From Limiplasma sp964416065 (GTDB taxonomy: Bacteria; Bacillota; Clostridia; Christensenellales; Aristaeellaceae), in assembly GCA_964416065.1 (NCBI GenBank), contig CAYQCL010000010.1, positions 1 to 54,669 of the forward strand: a stretch of 54,669 bases of DNA. Direction: 5' to 3'. The notes below the pieces were generated by a model. That model was not told the origin of the DNA, ran no database searches, and saw only the letters and a list, made by a program, of their open reading frames with translations. The translations under genes and the position numbers were made by a program. This document shows positions 8,983 to 17,132 of the stretch, piece by piece (the first letter of the stretch is position 1; every line of letters begins with the position of its first letter).

Positions 8983-9083
8983 TGGCCCTGTGGGCCATTG
9001 GGCGAAGCCCAAAGCGACCCGAAGGATATCAACCTCAATCATCGTTGAGGGCACGGCTGGTGCCCTCAACGATGATTGAGGTT
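8983..9083 (+). repeat. Cluster of three perfect hairpins, including a 24-bp stem
   Basis: Three consecutive perfect inverted repeats lie just behind the transporter operon: TGGCCC-tgt-GGGCCA (8983-8997), TTGGGC-gaa-GCCCAA (8998-9012), and a 24-base-pair perfect stem (arms 9031-9054 and 9060-9083) with a 5-base loop GGCTG. The large stem contains an inner CCTCAA/TTGAGG symmetry in each arm. None is followed by a T-run, so this is not a simple terminator. The perfect match of the long stem suggests recent origin or selection at RNA level. Confidence 0.8.
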
Positions 9084-9085
9084 GC

Positions 9086-9123
9086 GGTCTAAGTTCCCTG
9101 ACCCCATCCTTTGTCGATACCCT
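9086..9123 (+). repeat. Degenerate intergenic repeat, short copy
   Basis: The sequence beginning GGTCTAAGTTCCCTG and ending CCATCCTTTGTCGATA matches the intergenic sequence at 43206-43244 at most positions (GGTCTTAGTGCCTTG, CCATCCTTCGTCGACA). It is the shortest of three related copies in the window; the others are near 33.0 and 43.25 kb. Confidence 0.5.
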
Positions 9124-9128
9124 GGGTG

Positions 9129-9162
9129 GCGCGGGAAGCGGTTTCCCGCGCTACGCTTTTTT
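9129..9162 (+). terminator. Rho-independent terminator of the peptide transporter operon
   Basis: A 9-bp perfect stem (GCGCGGGAA with TTCCCGCGC, loop GCGGT) is followed five bases later by six T residues. It separates the transporter operon from the converging minus-strand gene. Confidence 0.8.
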
Positions 9163-9172
9163 GTTCACGCGC

Positions 9173-10396
9173 TCAGAGCGTGTTGGAGGTTGTAAAAAGA
9201 TAGACGATATAATATACGCCGGAGACAAAGTGCCAGAGCAGCAGGCCATAGCCCGTGACACGGCATACGCTCAAGCGGCCGCCCGCGTGTCGCACGCCTA
9301 CCCCGCTCCGGAAAAAACGAATGGTACATACGATCCATACCATCAGCATCGCGCCCATCATACCCCAAGCGAAATTTCCATCCGCGGCGCGGCGTCCGCT
9401 CTCGCCAAGAATCAGAAATTCGATCGAGGCGACCGTTGCATAAACGATCGTCAGCCAAAAGAGGGTATCGTGTCCGCCAACGCGGCGCCCGCTGATGGCG
9501 GCGTAGATCGGGAAAGCCAGCATCAGCACAAGACGGATGAGCAGATCGAGGCCCTTTTCCCAGGTGAATTGTAAAATCATGCTCCCCTGCTGGGGAACAA
9601 TAAGGCCGAAATAGTACATATATTGAATGATCATAAACAATACCGAGGGAAGCACGCAGAGAATAATCTGTAAGAAGAATCGGCTGTTCTTCGGGTGACG
9701 GATCCATTGAGCGAGAAAGAACAGGCAGGCGGCGGGCAAGAACGCCTGCATGAAGGTGGGCTTCGCCAAGAGACTTAACAAAAGCAGGATTCCAAGCAGA
9801 ATAGGCTTGCGCCACGGCAACAGCGTATGGCTGCCACGCTGCGGCAGAAGGCGTGTGAAAAGATCATAGCAATGGGCCGTGTAGGGAACACAGAGCAGCA
9901 TAAAAACCATCGCGATGAGCTGCGTGCAGCTGTGCCAGGTGTTCGGCGTTCCCACGCCGTAATACACCGTCGGATTATAAAAGGGGAGACAGAGCGCGGA
10001 GACGGTGGAGACGACCAAGGCAAGAAGCGTCAGAGTGTTTGAGGAAAGGCGATCGGAGAGGTAGAGCGTAAACAAACGGTGGATCAGCCAGATCTCGGCG
10101 GCCTTGCACAGGGCCGTAACCAGCGCGGAGGAGATCTCCAGAGGAAAGCCCAGCAGACAGACGAGGCTGACAAGAATATGCCAAAGGGGATGCGCGCCGT
10201 GATGAAAAAAACTGCGCGGATCGCGAAGATCTCCTTCGCCGGCCCAAACGGTATGAATGCTGATATCGCTGGAGGGCCGAAGGGTCATCTGATAAAATAG
10301 CAGATAGGACAGGACGAACATGGCGGCAATCATGAGCCATTTCAGAAAATCAGGCCTCTTCCGAAGCCTGACAAGGGGATTGGGGTCAACGGACAT
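9173..10396 (-). CDS. Polytopic membrane protein, function unknown
   Basis: 407 residues with about ten hydrophobic segments and a short basic N-terminus. The start chosen is the ATG at 10396 (MSVDPNPL), one base after the stop of the upstream gene and preceded by AGGAGGAATGAC; the frame is open further upstream but that part overlaps the neighbour. It resembles the style of GT-C-type or lipid-linked-sugar glycosyltransferases and of DUF-type polymer-biosynthesis membrane proteins, but I see no diagnostic Asp-Asp or Glu-Asp motif that proves this. It forms a two-gene operon with the next gene, which has a similar architecture. Confidence 0.6.
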   Translation of the reverse strand: MSVDPNPLVRLRKRPDFLKWLMIAAMFVLSYLLFYQMTLRPSSDISIHTVWAGEGDLRDPRSFFHHGAHPLWHILVSLVCLLGFPLEISSALVTALCKAAEIWLIHRLFTLYLSDRLSSNTLTLLALVVSTVSALCLPFYNPTVYYGVGTPNTWHSCTQLIAMVFMLLCVPYTAHCYDLFTRLLPQRGSHTLLPWRKPILLGILLLLSLLAKPTFMQAFLPAACLFFLAQWIRHPKNSRFFLQIILCVLPSVLFMIIQYMYYFGLIVPQQGSMILQFTWEKGLDLLIRLVLMLAFPIYAAISGRRVGGHDTLFWLTIVYATVASIEFLILGESGRRAADGNFAWGMMGAMLMVWIVCTIRFFRSGVGVRHAGGRLSVCRVTGYGLLLWHFVSGVYYIVYLFTTSNTL

Positions 10397-10397
10397 G

Positions 10398-11906
10398 TCA
10401 TTCCTCCTTGGTATCCTCAACCAGGCGATAGACCTTGTAGCCATCTGTATCGGCCACCCGTTCATAACCGGTGACGGGGCACTTTAGGTGATCCGTCAGA
10501 ATCCAACGGCTCCTGCCGGTGGTCTCGGTCGTGAACCAGCCGGTTTGCAAACCAATGCCGGGAGAAAGCTCGCTTACCGCCTGATACGTCAAAATATCGG
10601 TTCGGACGCTGTTTTCAAAGGGATCAGTGGCGTCGGAGTCATAGGTGATAATGGCGGCCGCCTCGCTCAAAGCGGGCGAATCGGGCGCGGGCTCGAAGCG
10701 ATAGGCGTCGTCAAACGCGCCGACCGGCGGCAGAACCAGAAGCGCGATGAGCGCGCCCACACAGACCGTCAGCGAGAGCGAAGGTATGAGAAGCCGTCCG
10801 CGCATAACGCATAAAATCAGCACAAACCATAAAACCGGAGCCAGACGGCGATAGTCGCGCCAATCGTTGGTCTCATAGAGCATCATGACAAGGGCAAAGG
10901 CGGCGCAGAGAAGAAGGAAGCAACCCAGCATCACGCCATCAAAGGCGAAGCGTGCGTGAAGACGGTTTTCTTCACGGGATACGGAAACAAACGATGTGAT
11001 CAGGCAAAGCAGCGCCGCGCCTAAATACAGATATCGCTGGATAACCTCCATGACGGTGGAGGCGCGCAGGAAGACGTTTATCAAATTCGCCTTGGTATGG
11101 CTCAGCAGCATACGCAAAAATGTTCCCGCGTCCGGCGCGTGAAGCAGATGAAAGAGAAAATTCTGCGGATCAGGCGCGGATAAGCGGTTGTTCACAAGCC
11201 AGCACGCGCCGAAGAGGACGATGGAAATCAGCGCCGCACCCGCGCCGCGCCAGCCAAAGCGTCCCTCTGTGAACACGATAATCAGCGGGAGGAACAAAAG
11301 GCCGTAGAGGGGACGGTACAGGCACCCAAGCATGACGGTGAGACAGCAAAGCACAAGCGACCATTTACGACGTCTGCGCGCATAAAAGAGCAGAAAGGAA
11401 AGAAAAAGAAGCACAAGGGCATAGTCAAAAAGCTCCGTCATCGAGGTCGCGCAGTAGAGGATGACAGGCATATACAGCATCATGGAGGCCGTCACCATCA
11501 GGGCCGTAACTGGCTTTGGCCTTAGCAGAAGGCAGAAGATGAGCGCCGAAAGCGAAAGCCACACAGCGTTGCAGATCAGAAGCGTATTATGGCTTATGCC
11601 AAAGAGCTTGACAAACCAGCCATAAATGAGTAACGGCGCTATACCTGATGAATCGAGCGCGCCTATGGCGGGAAGCTCCTCAAACAGGCCGCTATAGCCG
11701 GTTTGGAGGCCGACCGCGTTCCAATTGAAGACAGAGCGCCAGAAGCCCAGCTCGTTGGACCACACCGGATAAGCGTTAAAAGCGTTTTTGCCCACAACCA
11801 GCGATACAGCGCCCAAAAGCAGGAAGGGAGCGAGAATCATCACGGCGTAGCTGAGAAGCGCGGCTCTCCGCTTTCCGCGTTCCTTAAGGCGAAGAGAATC
11901 GTTCAT
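10398..11906 (-). CDS. Polytopic membrane protein, function unknown
   Basis: 502 residues, a short basic tail (MNDSLRLKERGKRRA) and roughly ten to twelve transmembrane helices, ending in a soluble C-terminal domain of about 100 residues that contains the phrase ERVADTDGYKVYRLVED. I do not recognise the family. The arrangement of many helices followed by a small extracytoplasmic tail is seen in dolichyl-phosphate-mannose-type glycosyltransferases and in O-antigen or teichoic-acid related proteins, so a surface-polymer role is a guess. Start ATG with AAGGAGGGC upstream; a strong promoter lies just ahead. Confidence 0.6.
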   Translation of the reverse strand: MNDSLRLKERGKRRAALLSYAVMILAPFLLLGAVSLVVGKNAFNAYPVWSNELGFWRSVFNWNAVGLQTGYSGLFEELPAIGALDSSGIAPLLIYGWFVKLFGISHNTLLICNAVWLSLSALIFCLLLRPKPVTALMVTASMMLYMPVILYCATSMTELFDYALVLLFLSFLLFYARRRRKWSLVLCCLTVMLGCLYRPLYGLLFLPLIIVFTEGRFGWRGAGAALISIVLFGACWLVNNRLSAPDPQNFLFHLLHAPDAGTFLRMLLSHTKANLINVFLRASTVMEVIQRYLYLGAALLCLITSFVSVSREENRLHARFAFDGVMLGCFLLLCAAFALVMMLYETNDWRDYRRLAPVLWFVLILCVMRGRLLIPSLSLTVCVGALIALLVLPPVGAFDDAYRFEPAPDSPALSEAAAIITYDSDATDPFENSVRTDILTYQAVSELSPGIGLQTGWFTTETTGRSRWILTDHLKCPVTGYERVADTDGYKVYRLVEDTKEE

Positions 11907-11951
11907 ACGATGCCCTCCTTCTCATCGTCATTCCAAAAAAGATCCATGATT

Positions 11952-11980
11952 AGTATACCATGCGGACGGGCCGACCGCAA
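11952..11980 (-). promoter_or_regulatory. Sigma-A promoter for the two minus-strand membrane proteins
   Basis: On the minus strand TTGCGG (11980-11975), a 17-base spacer and TATACT (11957-11952) preceded by TGG, which makes an extended -10. The start codon is about 45 bases downstream. Confidence 0.65.
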
Positions 11981-11995
11981 GCAAATTGCTTGCGG
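11975..11995. promoter_or_regulatory. 21-bp perfect palindrome between divergent promoters
   Basis: CCGCAAGCAA-a-TTGCTTGCGG. One arm is the -35 element of the minus-strand promoter and the other ends two bases before the -35 of the plus-strand promoter. This geometry suits a repressor operator that controls both directions, although a hairpin role in RNA cannot be excluded. Confidence 0.5.
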
Positions 11996-11997
11996 GC

Positions 11998-12026
11998 TTG
12001 CAAGAATACGCTTTTTTTGCTATGCT
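11998..12026 (+). promoter_or_regulatory. Sigma-A promoter for the decarboxylase-family gene
   Basis: TTGCAA (11998-12003), 17-base spacer, TATGCT (12021-12026). It lies 39 bases ahead of the ATG at 12065. Confidence 0.6.
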
Positions 12027-12064
12027 TTCCTCGCGCGTTCGGCGCGGAAAGGAAGCGAGGGGCA

Positions 12065-13420
12065 ATGCCAAGGCCGATGCGGGACATGCTGGAGCGGGCC
12101 AGCGGGCGGATATCGCTTCATATGCCGGGCGCGCAGGGAAAGACGCCGTTTGAGAGTGTCGACCCTTATCGGCTGGACACGACCGAGCTTCCTGTGACGG
12201 ACGATCTCTATGCCGCGGGTGGCGCGATTGCTCAGGCGCAAAATCTGGCGGCAAAAAGCGCGGGAGCGGCGCATACGCTTCTGCTGCACGGCGGCTCGAC
12301 GGCGGGCATGCACGCTATGCTCCTTTACGCCGCCTCCCCGGGGGACAGGGTGATCCTTCCCAGAAACGTGCATATCAGCGCCCTTCATCTTTGCGCCGTG
12401 GCGGGCATTGAGCCGGTTTTTGCCCAGCCATGCTATACGGCGTCCGGAATCCCCTACACGACGGATGAAGCCTATATGGAGGCGCTGGAACGCTGGCCGG
12501 ACGCGAAGGCCATGCTCGTGACGCGTCCTGACTATTATGGCACGCTGTGCTGGCCGAAGAGAGCGGGAGCCCACGCGCACGAGCGTGGCATGCTGGTTTT
12601 ATGCGATGAGGCGCATGGCGCGCACCTCAACTGGGATGCGATCACGCCCAACGCGGGCGAATGCGGAGCGGATCTGTTCGTCCAGTCCGCGCATAAGACG
12701 CTTCCCGCGCTGACGGCGGGCGCGTGGCTTCACGCGAACGAAAGGGTGGACGTGGAGCTTTTGGTAAAACGGCTTCGTATGGTGCAGACGAGCAGCCCGT
12801 CCTTCGTCAACATGCTTTCGTTGGATGATGCCCGCGCATGGATGGATGAGCATGGAGCCGAGGCGGTCGAACGGCTCAGGGAGGCGGCGCGGCGTTTTCA
12901 TGAGCGGGCTCGAACGCTGGGTTATTCGGACGGGCAGAAGGAAGCCGCGCTCGCATACGACCGCACGCGTCTTGTGCTCAACGCGCCGCAGGGCGGCTTC
13001 GCGTTAGCGGAGGCGCTTGCGGAGCGTGAAATTGATGTGGAAATGAGCGATGAACGGCGTATCGTATGCATTTTATCGCTCATGGATGGGGAAGAGCGAC
13101 TTAAGCGGCTACTTGAGGCTCTCCGTGAGCTTCCCTGCGACGAAACGTCCGCGAGGACGCTGCCCGATCCGCCTCGCGAGCTTCCCAATCGCATTCTTTC
13201 GCTTCAAGAGGCCGCCTTTGCGCCCTCAGAAGCGCTGCCGCTGAAAAATGCGGCGGGTCGGGTGAGTGCCGGACAGGTCGGGCTGTATCCGCCTGGCGTC
13301 GCGCTTCTGACGGCGGGAGAACAGGTTTCACAGACGCTCGCGGCGTATCTGGAGGGCCTTCCGCCAACGCGGGTTTTCGGCCTGCGTCGGGATGGAACGA
13401 TGGATTTGGTAAAGGAGTAA
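12065..13420 (+). CDS. Orn/Lys/Arg decarboxylase family PLP enzyme
   Basis: Fold-type I PLP enzyme of the ornithine/lysine/arginine decarboxylase group (the YaaO/SpeA-like branch of Firmicutes). The 451 residues contain the family opening ISLHMPGAQGKTPF, the TTELPVTDDLY segment, the LLLHGGSTAGMHAML region that binds cofactor phosphate, the DEAHGAH aspartate that contacts the PLP ring, and SAHKT, whose lysine K211 is the expected Schiff-base residue. The start at 12065 is preceded by GCGAGGGGC; the longer upstream frame has no site. In many Firmicutes this gene sits beside tmk, as here. The amino acid decarboxylated cannot be told from sequence. Confidence 0.85.
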   Translation: MPRPMRDMLERASGRISLHMPGAQGKTPFESVDPYRLDTTELPVTDDLYAAGGAIAQAQNLAAKSAGAAHTLLLHGGSTAGMHAMLLYAASPGDRVILPRNVHISALHLCAVAGIEPVFAQPCYTASGIPYTTDEAYMEALERWPDAKAMLVTRPDYYGTLCWPKRAGAHAHERGMLVLCDEAHGAHLNWDAITPNAGECGADLFVQSAHKTLPALTAGAWLHANERVDVELLVKRLRMVQTSSPSFVNMLSLDDARAWMDEHGAEAVERLREAARRFHERARTLGYSDGQKEAALAYDRTRLVLNAPQGGFALAEALAEREIDVEMSDERRIVCILSLMDGEERLKRLLEALRELPCDETSARTLPDPPRELPNRILSLQEAAFAPSEALPLKNAAGRVSAGQVGLYPPGVALLTAGEQVSQTLAAYLEGLPPTRVFGLRRDGTMDLVKE

Positions 13421-13425
13421 GGAAG

Positions 13426-14721
13426 ATGAGCGGTTTTCCCTATGACGCGGTGATTTTCGATTTGGACGGTACGCTGTTTGACGCGGAGGAGGGCATCGTC
13501 TCTTCCGTGATCCACGCGATGGAGACGCTTGGGCTTTCGATCCCGCCTCAGGCCGACCTGCGGCAGGTCGTCGGCCCGCCGCTGCGCGATACGTTCCGTG
13601 AGCTTCTGGGCGTTCCGGAGGAACTGGTTGAGCGCGCCGCACAGCTTTATCGAACGGATTTCAGCGAGCGGGGCATGTATCTCTATAGCGTCTATCCGAA
13701 TATCCGCCGTATCCTGCAAACGCTGAGCGAGGGCAGCGTGCATGTGGCCATGGCGACAAGCAAGCCGCTAGGGCTGGCGACACAGATTCTGGAGCACTTT
13801 GGGCTGGACGGCTATTTCGACCGCGTGATTGGGGAGGACAGCGGTGCTAAGCAGTTGGGTAAGCCGGAGCTGATCCGCCGCGCGCTTCCCAAAGACTACC
13901 GGCGCGCGGCCATGGTGGGCGACCGGAAATTCGACATGGAGGGTGCGAGAATTGCGGGTGTGGATGGCGTCGGCGTCGAATATGGCTGTGGGACGCGGGA
14001 AGAACTGACGCTCGCGGGGGCGACGGTGATTGTTGAGGATACGGAGGGCCTTTGGCGTCTGCTCTGTCCGTCATCAGACCCCCCTCGCGGTTTCTTTTTG
14101 AGCGTTGAGGGACCGGACGGCAGCGGGAAGACTACGCAGATCGAACGGCTGGAAAGGGCGCTCAGGCAATATGGCTTTAGCGTGCTTCGCACGCGCGAGC
14201 CGGGCGGCTGCGCGATCAGCGAGGACATCAGGCGCATCATTCTGGATCCGCGCAACGCGGAGATGTGCGCGACGTGTGAGGCGCTTTTGTACGCCGCTTC
14301 GCGGGCGCAGCATGTCCACCAGGTCATCCGACCCGCCGTGGAGGAGGGGAGGCTTGTCTTATGCGACCGCTTTGTGGACAGCTCCGTCGCCTATCAGGGC
14401 GGAGGACGCGGGCTGGGTGTGGAGACCGTCCAGAGGATCAACGCGCCCGCCGTTGACGGCATGCTGCCCGATATGACATTGTATTTGTCGATTGATCACC
14501 GACAGGCGCTTGCGCGGCGGCTGGCCGCCTCCGAGCCGGACAGGCTGGAAAGGGAGGATCTTGCCTTCCACGAACGGGTGCAGAGGGCGTATGAGCGCCT
14601 GGTTCGTGAGGATGAGGGGCGCTTTGCGATTATAAACGCTGCGCGGGATCCGGACAGCGTGGCCAGAGAGGCGCTCAGCACCGTGCTGGCTCGTCTTCTG
14701 CCGGCGGGCAGGAAAGACTGA
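13426..14721 (+). CDS. HAD-family phosphatase fused to thymidylate kinase
   Basis: One 431-residue frame joins two enzymes. Residues 1-215 are a phosphoglycolate-phosphatase-like HAD hydrolase: FDLDGT near residue 11 with the two catalytic aspartates, a Ser in MATSKP, Lys in LGKPEL, and GDRKFD as the fourth motif. Residues about 222-431 are a complete dTMP kinase: P-loop GPDGSGKT at 229-236, TREPGG, LCDRFVDSSVAYQGGGRG, and the lid region around EPDRLERED. dTMP kinase makes dTDP for DNA synthesis and is normally essential; the HAD part would act on a small phosphate ester. No ribosome binding site precedes the internal TTG at 14099, so an independent kinase start is unlikely. No other tmk is seen here. 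Confidence 0.88.
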   Translation: MSGFPYDAVIFDLDGTLFDAEEGIVSSVIHAMETLGLSIPPQADLRQVVGPPLRDTFRELLGVPEELVERAAQLYRTDFSERGMYLYSVYPNIRRILQTLSEGSVHVAMATSKPLGLATQILEHFGLDGYFDRVIGEDSGAKQLGKPELIRRALPKDYRRAAMVGDRKFDMEGARIAGVDGVGVEYGCGTREELTLAGATVIVEDTEGLWRLLCPSSDPPRGFFLSVEGPDGSGKTTQIERLERALRQYGFSVLRTREPGGCAISEDIRRIILDPRNAEMCATCEALLYAASRAQHVHQVIRPAVEEGRLVLCDRFVDSSVAYQGGGRGLGVETVQRINAPAVDGMLPDMTLYLSIDHRQALARRLAASEPDRLEREDLAFHERVQRAYERLVREDEGRFAIINAARDPDSVAREALSTVLARLLPAGRKD

Positions 14722-14739
14722 TCGGAAGGTGGGGAGAAC

Positions 14740-15834
14740 ATGGAAAGAGTCGTCGTCGGCATGTCGGGCGGCGTGGACAGCTCCGTGGCCGCGCTGATGC
14801 TCAAGGAACAGAGATACGACGTGGTGGGTGTGTTTATGAAAAACTGGGATGAGCGGGATGAAAACGGCACCTGCACGGCCACCGAGGATTGGAACGACGT
14901 CCAGGATGTCTGCGCCCAGATTGACATTCCCTGCTATGCCGTCAACTTTGAGAAGGAATATTACGACCGCGTATTCAGCTACTTTCTGAACGAGTACCGG
15001 CGCGGACGCACACCCAATCCGGATGTGCTGTGCAACCGCGAGATCAAGTTCAAAGCCTTTCTTAGCCATGCTATGCGGCTCGGCGCGGGGCATATGGCCA
15101 CGGGCCACTTTGTCAGGAAGGATGTTCGGGACGGCCACACGGTGCTTCTGCGCGGCGAGGACGCGAATAAGGATCAAAGCTACTTTCTTTACATGCTCAA
15201 GGAGAGTCAGCTTGAGCGCGCGCTCTTTCCGGTGGGAGGACTCAGCAAGCGGGAGGTTCGCGCCATCGCGGAGAAAAACGGGCTGTCCACATCCCAAAAG
15301 AAGGATTCCACCGGCATCTGCTTCATAGGAGAGCGTAACTTCCGGCAGTTTTTGCAAGGCTTCCTGCCGATGCGGCCCGGCGATATGCGTACCGAAAGCG
15401 GCGAGAAGGTAGGTGAGCATATCGGACTGAGCTATTACACGCTGGGCCAGCGGCGCGGTCTCAATATCGGGGGACGGGGCGACGGACGGCGCTGGTTTGT
15501 CATTGACAAGGATTTGGAAAACAATGTGCTCGTCGTTTCCCAGGGCGAGGACAGCCCGCGCCTATACAGCCGTTACGCGCGGGTGGGCGAGCTCACCTGG
15601 ATCGCGGACAATCCGCCGATGAAGGAGGATCAGCCCTGCCGCCTTACGGCAAAATTCCGCTACCGGCAGCCGGATCAGGCGGTTACGGCGGTTTTGCGCG
15701 GCGGGGAGCTGCTTGTGGAATGCGACGAGCTTCAGCGCGCCGTGACGCCAGGGCAAAGCGTGGTATTCTATCAAAATGAGGTCTGTCTGGGAGGCGGCGT
15801 CGCCGAGGAGGCAGGAATGAAGGCTTTTGTCTGA
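14740..15834 (+). CDS. mnmA: tRNA-specific 2-thiouridylase MnmA
   Basis: Catalyses the ATP-dependent 2-thiolation of the wobble uridine (U34) in tRNAs for Lys, Glu and Gln. The 364-residue protein begins with the PP-loop SGGVDSS at 9-15 that adenylates the uridine. The two active-site cysteines are in NPDVLCNREIKF (C98) and GICFIGERNF (C194). The C-terminal beta-barrel region contains the typical GLSYYTLGQRRGL segment. Start ATG with GGAAGGTGGGG upstream; it follows the HAD-Tmk gene by 18 bases and is probably in the same transcript. Confidence 0.96.
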   Translation: MERVVVGMSGGVDSSVAALMLKEQRYDVVGVFMKNWDERDENGTCTATEDWNDVQDVCAQIDIPCYAVNFEKEYYDRVFSYFLNEYRRGRTPNPDVLCNREIKFKAFLSHAMRLGAGHMATGHFVRKDVRDGHTVLLRGEDANKDQSYFLYMLKESQLERALFPVGGLSKREVRAIAEKNGLSTSQKKDSTGICFIGERNFRQFLQGFLPMRPGDMRTESGEKVGEHIGLSYYTLGQRRGLNIGGRGDGRRWFVIDKDLENNVLVVSQGEDSPRLYSRYARVGELTWIADNPPMKEDQPCRLTAKFRYRQPDQAVTAVLRGGELLVECDELQRAVTPGQSVVFYQNEVCLGGGVAEEAGMKAFV

Positions 15835-15902
15835 TAAGGTCAAAATCCATCCATGGTATCGAGAAAAAACAACACAAATACATGTAATGTTTGCAAATTA
15901 TC

Positions 15903-15960
15903 TTGCGAATAGTCGTTGCAATCGTTATAATTCACCTAACATTCGAGGAAAACCTCGAAT
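15903..15960 (+). promoter_or_regulatory. Sigma-A promoter and leader hairpin of the branched-chain amino acid transporter operon
   Basis: TTGCGA (15903-15908), 17-base spacer, TATAAT (15926-15931). The predicted transcript begins near 15938 and starts almost at once with a perfect 8-bp hairpin, ATTCGAGG-aaaa-CCTCGAAT (15941-15960), which would protect the 5' end of the RNA. The ribosome binding site AGGGAGG is at 15975-15981. The preceding 68 bases, after mnmA, are AT-rich with no terminator that I can see. Confidence 0.75.
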
Positions 15961-15990
15961 GGGAAGATGTTTGTAGGGAGGAATAGGAAA

Positions 15991-17118
15991 ATGAAGAAAT
16001 TAGTATCAATCCTTCTCACGCTCGCTTTGGCGATGACCTTCGTGTTACCCGCTATGGCTGAGGATACCATCAAGATCGGCGTCATCGGCCCGCTGACCGG
16101 CCCCTATGCCATTTATGGCAACGCGGCTGTGAACGGCGCGAAGATCGCTGCCGACGAGATCAACGCTCTGGGCGGCCTGCAGTTTGAAATTGACGGCCAA
16201 GACGACGAGGGCGACGGCGAGAAGGGCATCAACGCATACAATGCCCTGATGGACGGCGGCGCTATGACCATTCTGGGCACCGTGACCTCCGGCTCTTGCA
16301 TTGCTGTTTCCGGCGTGGCTTATGAGGAGCGCGTGTTCATGCTCACCCCTTCTGCGTCCGCCGATCTGGTCATCGCGGGCAAGGATAATATGTACCAGGT
16401 CTGCTTCAAGGATTCCGCGCAAGGCTCCGCTTCTGCGCAGTATATCTATGACAACAACCTGGGTACCAAGGTTGGCATCATCTACAACAACGCGATCGAC
16501 TACTCCATCGGCATCCGTGAGACCTTCCTCACCCGTGCCGCCGAGTTGGGTTTGGAGATCGTCGCCGAGTCCGCTTTCAGCGATGACAGCAACGCCGACT
16601 TCTCCGTGCAGGTTGCTGCGATGAAGGACGCCGGCGCTGAGGTCGTCTTCCTGCCCATCTATTACACCCCCGCTTCCATGATTCTGACCCAGGCAAAAGC
16701 GGTGGATTATTCCCCGATCTTCTTCGGCGTGGACGGCATGGACGGCATTCTGGGCCTGGAAGGCTTTGATACCAGCCTGGCCGAGGGAGTCATGTTGCTG
16801 ACCGCCTTCTCCGCCGATGCCGAGGACGAACTGACCAAGAGCTTCGTCACCAAGTATCAGGAGCAGTACGGCGAGATCCCCAACCAGTTTGCCGCCGATG
16901 CCTACGATGGTATGTACGCGCTCTATGAGGCGATGAACAAGACCGGCATTACCGCCGACACCACGCCCGAGGACGCCTGCGAGCTGCTGATCGCCGCCTT
17001 CCAGGAGCTGGAGATCACCGGCCTGACCGGCACCATGCATTGGGACGCGACTGGCGCGGTGGACAAGACGCCTACCGCTGTTGTTATCAAGGACGGCGTG
17101 TATGTGGGCAACAAGTAA
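15991..17118 (+). CDS. livK: Branched-chain amino acid ABC transporter substrate-binding protein
   Basis: Periplasmic-binding-protein-like receptor of the Leu/Ile/Val importer family (Peripla_BP_6). The mature part starts EDTIKIGVIGPLTGPYAIYG, a textbook opening for LivJ/LivK. The ATG at 15991 was chosen because it follows AGGGAGG at 9 bases; an upstream ATG at 15967 lies before that site. The 375-residue protein has a signal peptide of 23 residues ending PAMA and no lipobox, which is unusual for a monoderm binding protein. Family members may bind other amino acids, amides or aromatic compounds, so the ligand is uncertain. First gene of a five-gene transporter operon. Confidence 0.9.
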   Translation: MKKLVSILLTLALAMTFVLPAMAEDTIKIGVIGPLTGPYAIYGNAAVNGAKIAADEINALGGLQFEIDGQDDEGDGEKGINAYNALMDGGAMTILGTVTSGSCIAVSGVAYEERVFMLTPSASADLVIAGKDNMYQVCFKDSAQGSASAQYIYDNNLGTKVGIIYNNAIDYSIGIRETFLTRAAELGLEIVAESAFSDDSNADFSVQVAAMKDAGAEVVFLPIYYTPASMILTQAKAVDYSPIFFGVDGMDGILGLEGFDTSLAEGVMLLTAFSADAEDELTKSFVTKYQEQYGEIPNQFAADAYDGMYALYEAMNKTGITADTTPEDACELLIAAFQELEITGLTGTMHWDATGAVDKTPTAVVIKDGVYVGNK

Positions 17119-17132
17119 GATATGATTCATCT

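Noticed and set aside
14099..14721. Separate thymidylate kinase gene starting at an internal TTG
   Set aside because: No ribosome binding site precedes the TTG and the frame is continuous with the HAD domain, so a fusion is the simpler reading.
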